Shown: positions 35,139 through 43,961, numbered from the stretch's first letter. The stretch: DNA of 64,000 nucleotides from Dethiosulfatibacter aminovorans DSM 17477 (GCF_900142005.1 NZ_FQZL01000011.1:43863-107862), one strand, 5' to 3'. Program-made: numbers and translations. The notes: generated from the letters alone by a model not told the origin.

Positions 35139-36917
35139 TTATTCACCCGCCTTTTCTATTGCATCAAATGGACATACCTGCATGCATATTGTACATCCAT
35201 TGCATTGAACCGTGTCTATGAATATCTTTTCGTTTTCATGGTCTATCTGCAGGGCGGGGCATCCTGTGTTTATGCATATCTTGCAGAATCTGCACTTGTC
35301 GTAATCCACCTTGCATTTCATGTCAACCCTTTCCTGCTGTACAGGCTTGAGAAGGGCACATTCCCTTCTGGTTATAATTACAAAGGGCTCTGTTGCTTCA
35401 TAGCCTCTTTTAACTGCTTCCTTAGTAGCATCCAGATCGTAAGGGTCTACAACTACGATGTTGTTCTCCTTTACGCCACAGGCAAGACAAAGTGTTTCTA
35501 TATCCACCTTCTGAGACATGTTGCCCATTGCACTTACACCTGTTCCGGGATTATCCTGGTGTCCGGTCATTGCAGTGATGCTGTTGTCAAGGATGATGAC
35601 AGTTATTGGCGTATGATTGTAGGTCATGTTCAACAAGCCTGTAACGCCTGAATGGAAAAACGTAGAATCGCCTATCAATGCAAAAGGCTTGAGGTTAGAA
35701 TTGTCATCATCAGCCTTCTCGTTTGCTCGTTGATATCCCTGTGCAACGGTAATTGAGGCGCCCATGTCTATTGAAATGTCCATTGCTTCAAATGGAGGAA
35801 GGTAGCCAAGCGTGTAGCATCCTATGTCTCCTGAGAAGAAGGCCTTTTTCTTGTATTTGCCAAGTTCGAAATACAAACCTCTGTGGGGACAGCCTGCACA
35901 CAGTACGGGAGGTCGTAATGGCGGCTCGTTTTCAGCCGTGAAGGCTATTTCGGGCTTCACTCCCAGGAGCTTTTCTCTAATCAGTTCGGGACTGAATTCT
36001 CCGCAAATGGGAAAGAGATCCTTTCCTGTGCACTCAATGCCCCAGGATTTGATCTGAGTTTCCATGAAGGGCTCGTTTTCCTCAATTATATAGAGTTTAT
36101 CCACTTTTTTTGCAAAACTCTTGATTTTTTCTATAGGAAGAGGATTTGACATTCCGATTTTCAGATATGATGCCTTATCTCCCATTACTTCTCTTGCATA
36201 GAGATAGGATACTCCGTTGCAGATTATTCCTATTTTAGTGTCGTGAATTTCTTCTCTGTTCAGAATAGTAGTGTTGCTGAATTCCCTGAGCTTCAAAAGG
36301 TTTTCTTCTATTTCAGGATGTTTGGCTCTTGAATGGGCAGGAACCATTACATATTTTTTCGGGTTTTTAATAAAGGTTTCGGTTTTCGGTACAATTCGCT
36401 CATTTAGTTCTACAGGAGTTTTTGAGTGGCATACTCTTGTTGTCAGTCTGAAAAGAACCGTCGTATTAAATTTCTCGCTTATTTCAAATGCGATCTTCAT
36501 GAAGTTTATGCACTCCTGAGAGTCGGAAGGTTCTATGCATACTACCTTGGCATGTATTGAATAGAGTCTGTTATCCTGTTCATTTTGCGATGAAAACATG
36601 TTTGGCTCATCTGCAGTTATTATTACAAAACCACCGTTTGAACCGTGATAGGCAAATGACATGAATGGGTCTGCTGCCACATTGAGGCCCACATGTTTCA
36701 TGGATGCAAAGGATCTTACTCCTCTGACTGCTGCTCCCATTGCAACTTCAGCCGCCACTTTTTCATTTGGAGCCCACTCAGCATACACTCCTTCGTATTT
36801 TGAAAAGTTTTCCATTATTTCAGTGCTTGGCGTACCTGGATATGCAGATGCAACCATTACGCCTGCTTCATATGCGCCCCGTGCAACTGCTTCATTTCCG
36901 GTCATTAATACTTTCAT
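35139..36917 (-). CDS. iorA: Indolepyruvate:ferredoxin oxidoreductase alpha subunit
   Basis: A 592-aa fused subunit. The N-terminal pyrimidine-binding domain starts with MTGNEAVARGAYEAGV and SAYPGTPSTEI; the TPP-binding domain carries GDIGCYTLG near residue 362 and a GDSTFFHSGVTGLLN block near 418; and the C-terminus (530-592) holds two [4Fe-4S] ferredoxin motifs (CRFCKIC..GCP and CNGCTICMQVCP). It oxidises aryl pyruvates from aromatic amino-acid transamination. The ATG at 36917 follows AGGAAG. Its promoter at 36970-36998 carries a perfect GntR-type dyad at the start site. Confidence 0.96.
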   Translation of the reverse strand: MKVLMTGNEAVARGAYEAGVMVASAYPGTPSTEIMENFSKYEGVYAEWAPNEKVAAEVAMGAAVRGVRSFASMKHVGLNVAADPFMSFAYHGSNGGFVIITADEPNMFSSQNEQDNRLYSIHAKVVCIEPSDSQECINFMKIAFEISEKFNTTVLFRLTTRVCHSKTPVELNERIVPKTETFIKNPKKYVMVPAHSRAKHPEIEENLLKLREFSNTTILNREEIHDTKIGIICNGVSYLYAREVMGDKASYLKIGMSNPLPIEKIKSFAKKVDKLYIIEENEPFMETQIKSWGIECTGKDLFPICGEFSPELIREKLLGVKPEIAFTAENEPPLRPPVLCAGCPHRGLYFELGKYKKKAFFSGDIGCYTLGYLPPFEAMDISIDMGASITVAQGYQRANEKADDDNSNLKPFALIGDSTFFHSGVTGLLNMTYNHTPITVIILDNSITAMTGHQDNPGTGVSAMGNMSQKVDIETLCLACGVKENNIVVVDPYDLDATKEAVKRGYEATEPFVIITRRECALLKPVQQERVDMKCKVDYDKCRFCKICINTGCPALQIDHENEKIFIDTVQCNGCTICMQVCPFDAIEKAGE

Positions 36918-36946
36918 AACTTCCTCCTTCTTTCTTGTATAAGACG

Positions 36947-36998
36947 GGTTGACATGTCAACCTAATTAAATTATAGGACTATAATGTTGCATAGTCAA
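36947..36998 (-). promoter_or_regulatory. iorA promoter and GntR operator
   Basis: On the minus strand: TTGACT (36998-36993), 17-nt spacer, TATAAT (36975-36970), then a perfect 16-bp palindrome GGTTGACATGTCAACC (36947-36962) covering the expected start of transcription. The same core is at the GntR gene promoter. Repression by occupancy of the start site is the simplest reading. Confidence 0.75.
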
Positions 36999-37082
36999 GT
37001 ATCCGGAAAGATATAAAAAATAATAATTCTGTTTTGAATTTTTCATGTTTGATATAAAATTCATGTAATTGCGGCTGGCTTT

Positions 37083-37091
37083 TGATATAAT
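37083..37091 (+). promoter_or_regulatory. Extended -10 promoter of the opine-dehydrogenase-like gene
   Basis: TGATATAAT, an extended -10 element (TG-N-TATAAT), 28 nt upstream of the ATG; no good -35 is seen. Confidence 0.5.
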
Positions 37092-37119
37092 GTATTAGAC
37101 TAAATTTTCGAGGATTTTT

Positions 37120-38187
37120 ATGGATAAGATGAAAATAGCTGTTCTTGGTGGAGGGAATTCAGGATATGCTCTTTCAGCATATTTAACACATCTTGGACAC
37201 TGTGTGAAGCTCTACAAGAGAAGCTTTAAAAGAGATAAGACGGAGTACGAATATGAAATGAATGCCAGTGGAATATTCGATTTCAGCTGCAGTATTCATA
37301 TGGTCACAGGAAATCTGGATTATGCTTTGAAAGGTGTTCAGATTGCATTTCTCTGCATTCCGGCATATTGTCAGGAAATGTTTTTTGACGATCTTCTGAA
37401 CAGCCTGAAAAAAATCGACTATGAGAATGTTTATACTGTATTGATGCCCGATAATTATGGATGTATTCTTTTGGAGGATATGATCATGAAAAGAGGCATG
37501 GGCGGGTACAATAGAGTATTGTCCCTTGGCTCTTCCTTGTTTGCCAGTAGAGCCATTGATGACAGAAATGTTGACTTTAAGGGTATTAAAAGTGAAATTC
37601 TGGTGTCCTCAATTTATCCGGAAGTTGTGAATGATGGGGTGTCAATAATGAACAGGATTATTGACGTATTTGTAAAAGGAAGAAATATTTTCGAGGTTAA
37701 TCTTTCAAATATGAATCCGGTTGTCCATACTGCAGTAACGGTAATGAATGCAGCAAGGCTTGAAAATACAAAGGGTGAATTCGACTTTTACAGGGAAGGA
37801 ATTACACCTTCAGTGGCAAGGGTTATTGAGAAGGTGGACATGGAAAGGATGGAAATTGCAAAGGCGCTGGGAATAGAAACGGAAACACTTATGGACTATA
37901 TAGAACACGTTTACGGATTCAGGAAGAGCGGCTTATATGAAACTCTGTCTGAAAGTTTTGTGCATACAAGGGCCAATGGTCCTGCATCTTTGGAATCAAG
38001 ATATGTAACGGAAGATATTCCCTATGGACTTATGCCAATGGCTGCCATGGGAAGGTATTTGAAAATAAAAACGGAAGCAATTGATTCCCTTATAGTATTG
38101 GGAACAATTGCTTCCGGAAAGGTCTTTGACGGTGAAATATGTTCAAGGATCAATAATTATATAGTCAGGAATCAGTTTACTTTCTAA
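37120..38187 (+). CDS. NAD/opine dehydrogenase family protein
   Basis: A 355-aa protein of the octopine/nopaline dehydrogenase family. The N-terminal Rossmann fold begins KIAVLGGGNSGYALSAYL (residues 5-22); AFLCIPAYCQEMF near 85 and LMPDNYGCIL follow. The C-terminal helical domain contains NMNPVVHTAVTVMNAARLE near 196-212, including the conserved catalytic-type histidine, and FYREGITPSVARVIEKVD. Opine dehydrogenases join an amino acid and a 2-oxoacid reductively, or the reverse; relatives act on other amino acids. It overlaps the convergent UPF0316 gene by 11 nt. Substrate unknown. Confidence 0.8.
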   Translation: MDKMKIAVLGGGNSGYALSAYLTHLGHCVKLYKRSFKRDKTEYEYEMNASGIFDFSCSIHMVTGNLDYALKGVQIAFLCIPAYCQEMFFDDLLNSLKKIDYENVYTVLMPDNYGCILLEDMIMKRGMGGYNRVLSLGSSLFASRAIDDRNVDFKGIKSEILVSSIYPEVVNDGVSIMNRIIDVFVKGRNIFEVNLSNMNPVVHTAVTVMNAARLENTKGEFDFYREGITPSVARVIEKVDMERMEIAKALGIETETLMDYIEHVYGFRKSGLYETLSESFVHTRANGPASLESRYVTEDIPYGLMPMAAMGRYLKIKTEAIDSLIVLGTIASGKVFDGEICSRINNYIVRNQFTF

Positions 38188-38710
38188 TATATCCACCTCT
38201 TATTATTTTAACTGCATTTATGCTTATTACAGCATTATCCAGTTGTGAGTTAAGAAGGTCTACTGCCTCTTGTGTTCTTTTTCTTTTTAGGTGGATTAGG
38301 AGGATTTCACGAGTGCATTCTCTACCCTCACCTTTTATTACGGTAACGCCAAAGTTATTGTCCCTCAACAGCTGGGCGGCTTCCCTGCCTTCGCCTTCCT
38401 TGGTTATAGCCTGTATTGTCGTAAGGCCTACGGCCATTTTTTCTTCTAAGGTTATTCCAATATAGTTGCCAATTGTAAATGCCGCACTATAGATTATTGC
38501 CTTAATAGGATCCTCGCTCAGGCCCTTGAGGACGGAGCTCACAACTACGATCCACAGCAGTATTTCGAAAAATGCTATGAAGGAAGCCTTCATCTTGTCT
38601 CCCCTTGATACAAACATAATTCTTATGGTTGAGATAGATACTTCAAAAATTTTTGCAAAAAATATCAGGAAATATGAAAGCAGACTGGAGCTGCTTAAAA
38701 TTTCGTTCAT
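38177..38710 (-). CDS. UPF0316 (DUF5698/DUF2179) membrane protein
   Basis: A 177-aa protein with three N-terminal membrane helices (residues 10-80) containing FAKIFEVSISTIRIMFVSRG, the signature of the UPF0316 family, then a cytoplasmic DUF2179 domain (residues 95-175) of the type found in YitT-like proteins. Function unknown; a regulatory, small-ligand-binding C-terminal domain has been suggested for DUF2179. Start ATG 38710 with AGGAGGA. The longer open frame to 38770 lacks family similarity. Confidence 0.88.
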   Translation of the reverse strand: MNEILSSSSLLSYFLIFFAKIFEVSISTIRIMFVSRGDKMKASFIAFFEILLWIVVVSSVLKGLSEDPIKAIIYSAAFTIGNYIGITLEEKMAVGLTTIQAITKEGEGREAAQLLRDNNFGVTVIKGEGRECTREILLIHLKRKRTQEAVDLLNSQLDNAVISINAVKIIRGGYIRK

Positions 38711-38883
38711 TCTAGTTCCTCCTGTATGGTTTGGATACATAAAATATACTCCTTTTTGATAGGATTTCAATCTGTTTATTGTTACGTTTTTGTAATAGTT
38801 GCGAAAGGAATTTATTCTATTATATAAATGTTGAAATGCAGACCTTTTAATGATAAAATTGCTAAACTGGAGGAGATGAATTA

Positions 38884-39531
38884 ATGAGATTAAGGCATGT
38901 TAAGGAAGGGCACAAAATACTTGATGAACATCCAAGGGTAGTCACCAAACCTGAAAACATGGAAGGTGGACTTGACAAAATATTCGACAATGAAAACGAG
39001 CTTCATATAGAATTAGGTTCAGGAAAGGGAGGATTCATTCGAAAGCTTGCGCTTATGAATCCTGACATCAATTATCTCGGATTCGAGATGAGCACAAAGG
39101 TCATTTTCAGATGGCTGAACACAATAGAAACAGAAGGCGTTCTGCCAAATTATTATATAGTTCATTCCAAGGCTGAAATTGCAAGGGAAATATTTAGTGA
39201 TAATTCTGTAGACAGGATATATTTGAATTTCTCCGACCCATGGCCAAAGCCGAGACATGAAAAGAGACGTCTAACAAGTCCGAATCATCTTGACATATAC
39301 AGGAGGATACTCAAAAATGAGGGTGAGCTTGTTTTCAAGACTGACAATGTAGACTTGTTTGACTATTCGCTGGAAGTCATGGCGGAGAACGGATGGGATG
39401 TTGTTTTTCAAACCCACGACCTTTACGGCACGGATCATGTAGATGACAATGTTGCCACGGAATATGAAGAGAAATTCGTAGGGGAAGGAAAGAAAATCTG
39501 CAAATTGATAGCAAGGGCCTCGCTTAAATAA
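38884..39531 (+). CDS. trmB: tRNA (guanine-N7-)-methyltransferase
   Basis: A 215-aa class I SAM methyltransferase that makes m7G46 in tRNA. The SAM-binding motif is LHIELGSGKGGF near residue 40; the TrmB-specific LNFSDPWPKPRHEKRRL block lies near residue 115. Normal length. GGAGGAG precedes the ATG by 8 nt. Monocistronic between two unrelated transcription units. Confidence 0.95.
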   Translation: MRLRHVKEGHKILDEHPRVVTKPENMEGGLDKIFDNENELHIELGSGKGGFIRKLALMNPDINYLGFEMSTKVIFRWLNTIETEGVLPNYYIVHSKAEIAREIFSDNSVDRIYLNFSDPWPKPRHEKRRLTSPNHLDIYRRILKNEGELVFKTDNVDLFDYSLEVMAENGWDVVFQTHDLYGTDHVDDNVATEYEEKFVGEGKKICKLIARASLK

Positions 39532-39609
39532 ATCAGGCTCTTTTAAAGAAGTCGAATGATTGTTAGCTTGGCTTGTTTCTGTAAAATGCAAATGACAGGA
39601 CAAATATTC

Positions 39610-39638
39610 TTGACATTTATGTAACATTTGAGTATAAT
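39610..39638 (+). promoter_or_regulatory. Consensus promoter of the aroF-pheA operon
   Basis: TTGACA (39610-39615), 17-nt spacer, TATAAT (39633-39638): both hexamers perfect. Transcription should start near 39645, giving a leader of about 315 nt before aroF that holds the leader peptide and attenuator. Confidence 0.85.
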
Positions 39639-39669
39639 TAGTTTCAACTAATGGAAATGGAGAAGTACT

Positions 39670-39792
39670 ATGAATAAATTGAACATGATTCTAAAAACTT
39701 CAAAATTGAATAGTTTCTTTTTTAGCTTTTACTGGGGCTTTTTTAGCGCTGGTTTCTTTACATACAAAAAAACAGAATATGTAATTTGTTAA
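39670..39792 (+). CDS. Phe-rich leader peptide of the aroF-pheA attenuator
   Basis: A 40-codon ORF with its own GGAG ribosome-binding site 8 nt upstream of ATG 39670. It contains eight Phe (residues 16-18, 20, 24, 25, 29, 30), three Tyr (21, 32, 37) and one Trp (22), i.e. SFFFSFYWGFF and AGFFTY, exactly the residues whose shortage should raise DAHP synthase and prephenate dehydratase. It lies between a consensus promoter and a terminator, and its stop codon (39790-39792) abuts the segment that chooses between two RNA folds. The function is regulatory: ribosome stalling at Phe codons decides termination. Confidence 0.85.
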   Translation: MNKLNMILKTSKLNSFFFSFYWGFFSAGFFTYKKTEYVIC

Positions 39793-39857
39793 AAGCTAAA
39801 CTCAAATAAAGATTGCGGCAATACAGACCTGTGAGTTTAACTCACAGGTCTTTTTTA
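39723..39857 (+). promoter_or_regulatory. Attenuator: competing leader hairpins before aroF
   Basis: Four segments are visible. Segment 1 TAGCTTTTA (39723-39731, inside the Phe codons) pairs with segment 2 TAAAAGCTA (39790-39798). The end of segment 2, TAAACTCA (39797-39804), can instead pair with segment 3 TGAGTTTA (39832-39839). Segment 3 otherwise belongs to the terminator AGACCTGTGAG / CTCACAGGTCT (39825-39835 with 39841-39851) followed by TTTTTT. A ribosome stalled at Phe codons blocks 1:2, frees 2:3 and prevents the terminator. Confidence 0.82.
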
Positions 39858-39958
39858 TTAAATTCCTCACATCAATCGACTGCAGCTTTTGGTGTGGATA
39901 TGAAGGGCCCATGGCTCGAGATGATTAATCTGGAATATTAAATACTTGGAGGATAAAG

Positions 39959-40975
39959 ATGGTAATAGTAATGAAACAGGATCAGGGAGAATTGACGGAA
40001 CAAATCAAAAAGAGAGCTGAAAAGATGGGGCTTCAGGTTATAGTAACTTATGGAGAGGGACAGAACATACTTGCTCTTGTAGGAGATACACAAAAAGTGG
40101 AATTGGATTATTTCGCTGGTGAAGAGGGGGTTGAAAAGGTGTACAGGATTCAGGAACCATACAAGCTGGCAAGCAGATATGCAAACAGGGTGGACACCAT
40201 CATCGATGTTGAGGGAGTGAAAATTGGCGGTGACAATTTCACAATCATGGCAGGACCCTGCTCGGTGGAAAATGAGGACCAAATAATGCAGACAGCCTTA
40301 AAAGTAAAGGAATATGGAGCAGACATATTGAGAGGTGGAGCATTCAAGCCCAGAACATCTCCATACAGTTTCCAGGGACTGGGACTGGAAGGTCTTAAAC
40401 TTTTAAGGAAAGCAAAGGAAGCTACAGGTCTTCCAATCATTACGGAGCTTATGGATCCCCATGATTTCGATGCCGTATATGAGTATGCCGACATTATCCA
40501 GATTGGAGCCAGGAACATGGCGAATTTTGCCCTTCTCAAGGAAGTTGGAAAATGCGACAAGCCTGTAATGCTGAAAAGGGGAATGTCTTCTACTATAAAG
40601 GAATTTCTCATGTCTGCAGAATATATCATGTCTGAAGGAAATGAAAAAGTCATTCTTTGTGAAAGGGGAATAAGAACTTTCGAAACCCACATGAGAAACA
40701 CTCTTGACCTGAATATTGTAACTGCAATCAGGGAACTGTCACATCTTCCGATAATTATTGACCCAAGCCATGCAACAGGAAAGGCAAGCATGATTGAGCC
40801 CGCTTCAAGAGCTACTGCTGCCATTGGAGCCCACGGACTTATAATAGAGGTTCACAACAACCCTCATGAGGCTCTCTGTGACGGCGCACAGTCCCTTACA
40901 CCTGAAGAATTCAAGGTGCTCAATGACAAGGTCAGGAAAATACACGACTACGTTAATGGAGGGGGCCTATGCTAA
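39959..40975 (+). CDS. aroF: 3-deoxy-7-phosphoheptulonate synthase (AroA-beta type)
   Basis: A 338-aa DAHP synthase, first step of the shikimate pathway (PEP + erythrose 4-phosphate). Residues 1-70 resemble the ferredoxin-like regulatory domain fused to Thermotoga-type enzymes. The TIM barrel carries IMAGPCSVENEDQ near residue 96, RGGAFKPRTSPYSFQG near 122, LLKRGMSSTIKEF near 203, CERGIRTFE near 234 and IIDPSHATGK near 260. TGGAGGA precedes ATG 39959. It overlaps pheA by 7 nt and both are under the Phe-rich attenuator. Confidence 0.96.
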   Translation: MVIVMKQDQGELTEQIKKRAEKMGLQVIVTYGEGQNILALVGDTQKVELDYFAGEEGVEKVYRIQEPYKLASRYANRVDTIIDVEGVKIGGDNFTIMAGPCSVENEDQIMQTALKVKEYGADILRGGAFKPRTSPYSFQGLGLEGLKLLRKAKEATGLPIITELMDPHDFDAVYEYADIIQIGARNMANFALLKEVGKCDKPVMLKRGMSSTIKEFLMSAEYIMSEGNEKVILCERGIRTFETHMRNTLDLNIVTAIRELSHLPIIIDPSHATGKASMIEPASRATAAIGAHGLIIEVHNNPHEALCDGAQSLTPEEFKVLNDKVRKIHDYVNGGGLC

Positions 40976-41787
40976 AAGTTGGTTATCAGGGAGTTCCAGG
41001 TGCATATAGTGAAATAGCTGTTGTGAAGTATTTTGGAAATGATGTTGAAGGGGTTCCCTATGACAATTTCAGGGACATGATTTCGGATGTCCACAACAGG
41101 AGACTTGACTATGCTGCTCTTCCTCTGGAGAACAGTACTACCGGAGCAATTACAAGAGCACTTGACCTCATGAGGCACTATGATGTGTATATTGTTGGAG
41201 AGGAATATGTAAAGGTGAGTCACTGTATTATAACCTTCCCGGAAACGGAGTTTGAGGATATCAGGACCATATATTCCCATCCGGAAGCTCTCAAGCAGTG
41301 CGAGGATTTCTTTGACGACAACAAGCAGATAAACAAGGTTGCATATCTTGATACTGCCAAGAGTGTTGAATATATTATAGAACTTGGCGACAAGAATGCT
41401 GCGGCTCTTGCCAGCAGCAGGGCGGCAGAAATATACAATATGAAGATCCTTCAATCTGATATACAGGACAACAAATTGAACACTACCAGATTCGGAATCA
41501 TAACAAACAAGAAGGATTATCCTGAAGATGCGGATATTATAAGCCTCTACATTGAAACAAGCCACAAAGCCGGTTCTCTCTATGACTGCATCAAAGTCTT
41601 TGCGGAACATGGAGTGAATATGGAGAAGCTGGAGTCCAGGCCAATCCTTTCGAAGCCGTTCAGCTACGGCTTTTATATAGACATTACCGGAAATCTTGAA
41701 GATGATGAAATGAAGGCTGTGTTGAAGGAATTGAAGGAACACTCGAAATACAAGAGGATAATTGGAAACTACAAGAGAAACAGATAG
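40969..41787 (+). CDS. pheA: Prephenate dehydratase
   Basis: A 272-aa stand-alone prephenate dehydratase that makes phenylpyruvate for phenylalanine. The catalytic domain has GYQGVPGAYSEIAV at the start, ALPLENSTTGAI near residue 55 and the NTTRFGII motif near 170. The C-terminal ACT domain (190-272) contains AGSLYDCIKVF and MEKLESRP, the Phe-binding region, so feedback inhibition by Phe is expected. No chorismate mutase domain is fused. Coupled to aroF by overlap. Confidence 0.96.
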   Translation: MLKVGYQGVPGAYSEIAVVKYFGNDVEGVPYDNFRDMISDVHNRRLDYAALPLENSTTGAITRALDLMRHYDVYIVGEEYVKVSHCIITFPETEFEDIRTIYSHPEALKQCEDFFDDNKQINKVAYLDTAKSVEYIIELGDKNAAALASSRAAEIYNMKILQSDIQDNKLNTTRFGIITNKKDYPEDADIISLYIETSHKAGSLYDCIKVFAEHGVNMEKLESRPILSKPFSYGFYIDITGNLEDDEMKAVLKELKEHSKYKRIIGNYKRNR

Positions 41788-41831
41788 TGATAGAGTAAAA
41801 GTGCTTGAAAAGGTATGATGGAATGAATAAT

Positions 41832-41867
41832 AAAAAAGTCGCAGGAGTTAATCCATGCGACTTTTTT
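41832..41867 (+). terminator. Terminator of aroF-pheA
   Basis: AAAAAAGTCGCA / TGCGACTTTTTT, perfect 12-bp stem (41832-41843, 41856-41867). The rest up to 41979 holds nothing recognisable. Confidence 0.9.
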
Positions 41868-41979
41868 AATGTATATGGTGTTCAAGATAATTTCGGTTTC
41901 TGGGAATTATTACTCGATTGAACGTCAGATGATTCGAAGGACTCGATGTCCTGAGAATTTTAATGTCAGACAATTTTAC

Positions 41980-43587
41980 TCATATGGACAGGCTCAGCAC
42001 CATCAGACTCATGGCAAAAAAGCTGATGATTGAAAGTGATATGCTGTTGAATCCAAGTTCGAATCCCCTGACCCTGGTGATCCAAAGTCTGTCCTTAATT
42101 ATGGCCACGTATACAAGGTAGGAGATGGCAAAGGTCAAAACATAGGTTGGAAGGTGACCAATTTGGCTGAAGATCGAATAAGAGGATGCATGTCCGGTTG
42201 CAAGTAATATGAAATTGTCTCCAAATACGCCCAGAAACAGACACAAGAGGGCCATTACCGATATAACCGCGGTTTCGTTTACTCCGGGTTTTCTAACGGG
42301 GGTTGCAGAAGGCCTTGAAAATATGACCTTGAAAAATTTTATGAACGATATCATCGTACCTGCACTTATGATTTTAAGAATAAATGGAGCAAAAATGCCG
42401 TTGGCGGAATACATGATCAAATGTTTGGAGTATCCTCCGCTGAAGAAGGGCGCCCCGGTAATGCTGAGAACTGCAGCAATGAGGGAGATGCTAAGTATCT
42501 TCGAATGGTGCCAGAGTCCCCGTATTTCGGATATCTTCCTTGTATGGAACATCTCTACCAGTATTCCCGCAATGAGGAACAGCAGGGACTTGAAAATGCC
42601 GTGGGCCAGCATATGATATAGAGCACCGTCGTATGCTTTGAGATTGTTCATGCTAAGACCTATCACTATGAGACCAACCTGGGATATTGTATGATATGCC
42701 AGTATGAGCTTGATATCGCTTTGCGATATGGCGAATATGAAGCCCGCTATTGATGTTATGTATCCCATGAAAAGGAAGTAGTCCGATACATCCACGATGG
42801 GTCCGAACATAATGGAGAGCCTTATGAACATGTAGACTCCAAGCTTGATGAATATGCCTGAAAGTATGCTGGAGATTATTGAGGGTGCGCTTGGAGTTCC
42901 GTGGGCTTTTGGCAGCCAGCTGAAAAGGGGCATCAGAGCAGCCTTAAGACTTATACCCGTCAGCATCATTGCATAGGGCATTACCAGGGGTCCAGGATTG
43001 TCAACCTCCTTTATCAGTCTTGAAACCGTTATGAAGTCCAATGCTCCGAAATATCTGTATATGTATCCTATTCCCAAGAGGAAGAATGCCATTCCTGCCA
43101 TGTTTACCATTAAGTATATCATGCCGTCATACATTGACCGGCTGTCTTTCTTGTACATTATGAGAATACTCACAATAACCGTTGCAGCGTCCATCAAAAT
43201 ATAGAAGTTGAAAAAGTCCGTAGTCAGGAATATGCCGTTTATTAGACCCTGGAGACTTAGAAAGAGGAAGATGAAAAGTTTGTTCATGTATTCCTTTTTC
43301 ATGTTGAATACAACCATGAGTGGAAACAGGAGGTTGTTCATCAAAAGCATGATGGACGACAGCATGTCAAGCTTCAGTGCCATTCCTAACGGTAGAGGGT
43401 AGCCACTGAGGCATTCAAGAATCTCTCCCGATGACTGAAGAAGCAACATGTATTTTATGTTGAAAAAAAGGATAAGTGCCTGTACAGCAAGGGTGGATGC
43501 CAGTGTTATTCTACTTGGCTTAAGGTACAGGAGCAGTCCCGCTATGACTGGTATCAGCACGAATCCGACAAGAGGAATGTCTGTCAT
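41980..43587 (-). CDS. mrpD: Mrp/Mbh antiporter subunit D (MrpD/MbhH, ND5/NuoM-like)
   Basis: A 535-aa membrane protein of the proton-conducting NADH-quinone oxidoreductase subunit family (NuoLMN/MrpD), with about 14 helices. MLTGISLKAALMPLFSWLPKAHGTPS near residue 210 holds the conserved lysine and the family's proton-channel block; a further functional lysine lies in the LILAYHTISQVGL region near 300. Last of eight genes transcribed from 46213 down to 41980 with overlaps; its ATG overlaps the mrpC stop. Forms part of a cation/proton antiporter. Confidence 0.93.
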   Translation of the reverse strand: MTDIPLVGFVLIPVIAGLLLYLKPSRITLASTLAVQALILFFNIKYMLLLQSSGEILECLSGYPLPLGMALKLDMLSSIMLLMNNLLFPLMVVFNMKKEYMNKLFIFLFLSLQGLINGIFLTTDFFNFYILMDAATVIVSILIMYKKDSRSMYDGMIYLMVNMAGMAFFLLGIGYIYRYFGALDFITVSRLIKEVDNPGPLVMPYAMMLTGISLKAALMPLFSWLPKAHGTPSAPSIISSILSGIFIKLGVYMFIRLSIMFGPIVDVSDYFLFMGYITSIAGFIFAISQSDIKLILAYHTISQVGLIVIGLSMNNLKAYDGALYHMLAHGIFKSLLFLIAGILVEMFHTRKISEIRGLWHHSKILSISLIAAVLSITGAPFFSGGYSKHLIMYSANGIFAPFILKIISAGTMISFIKFFKVIFSRPSATPVRKPGVNETAVISVMALLCLFLGVFGDNFILLATGHASSYSIFSQIGHLPTYVLTFAISYLVYVAIIKDRLWITRVRGFELGFNSISLSIISFFAMSLMVLSLSI

Positions 43588-43961
43588 TTCATATCCTCCC
43601 TCTTTCTTCTGGCCTTGCTCCAGTTGGTGGTACCGTATTTCCTATACAGGCTGATGAACATGGTTAGGCTGACTGCAGTGACTGATATGCCTATTACAAC
43701 TGCAGTTATCATAAGGGCCTGTGGAACAGGGTCCGAAGGTATTTGCGAAAAGGACTTTCCTATGGGCGGTACGGAGCTTGAGTCCGCATCCATTGAGACA
43801 AAAAACAGTATTATTGCTGCCTGTACTATGCCTAGGCTGATTATGGATTTCAATATGTTCCTTCTTGCACTCAGTCCGTAGATTCCCACAAAGAACAGGA
43901 CCAGTGATATATTTTCACCGTTTATATATTCGATTGTAAGTTGACTTACTCTTTCAATCAT
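43584..43961 (-). CDS. mrpC: Mrp/Mbh antiporter subunit C (NuoK-like)
   Basis: A 125-aa NuoK-like subunit with three membrane helices. GIYGLSARRNILKSIISLGIVQAAIILFF spans the first two helices, and SDPVPQALMITAVVIGISVTAV is the typical MrpC third-helix segment (key part: DPVPQALMITAVVIG). Start ATG 43961 with AAAGGTG 8 nt upstream; a TTG at 43982 also in frame is less likely. Confidence 0.92.
   Translation of the reverse strand: MIERVSQLTIEYINGENISLVLFFVGIYGLSARRNILKSIISLGIVQAAIILFFVSMDADSSSVPPIGKSFSQIPSDPVPQALMITAVVIGISVTAVSLTMFISLYRKYGTTNWSKARRKREDMK

Noticed and set aside
36942..36962. Transposon end or terminator at the iorA 5' side
   Set aside because: The palindrome is placed exactly at the predicted start site and recurs at the GntR promoter, so an operator explains it better.
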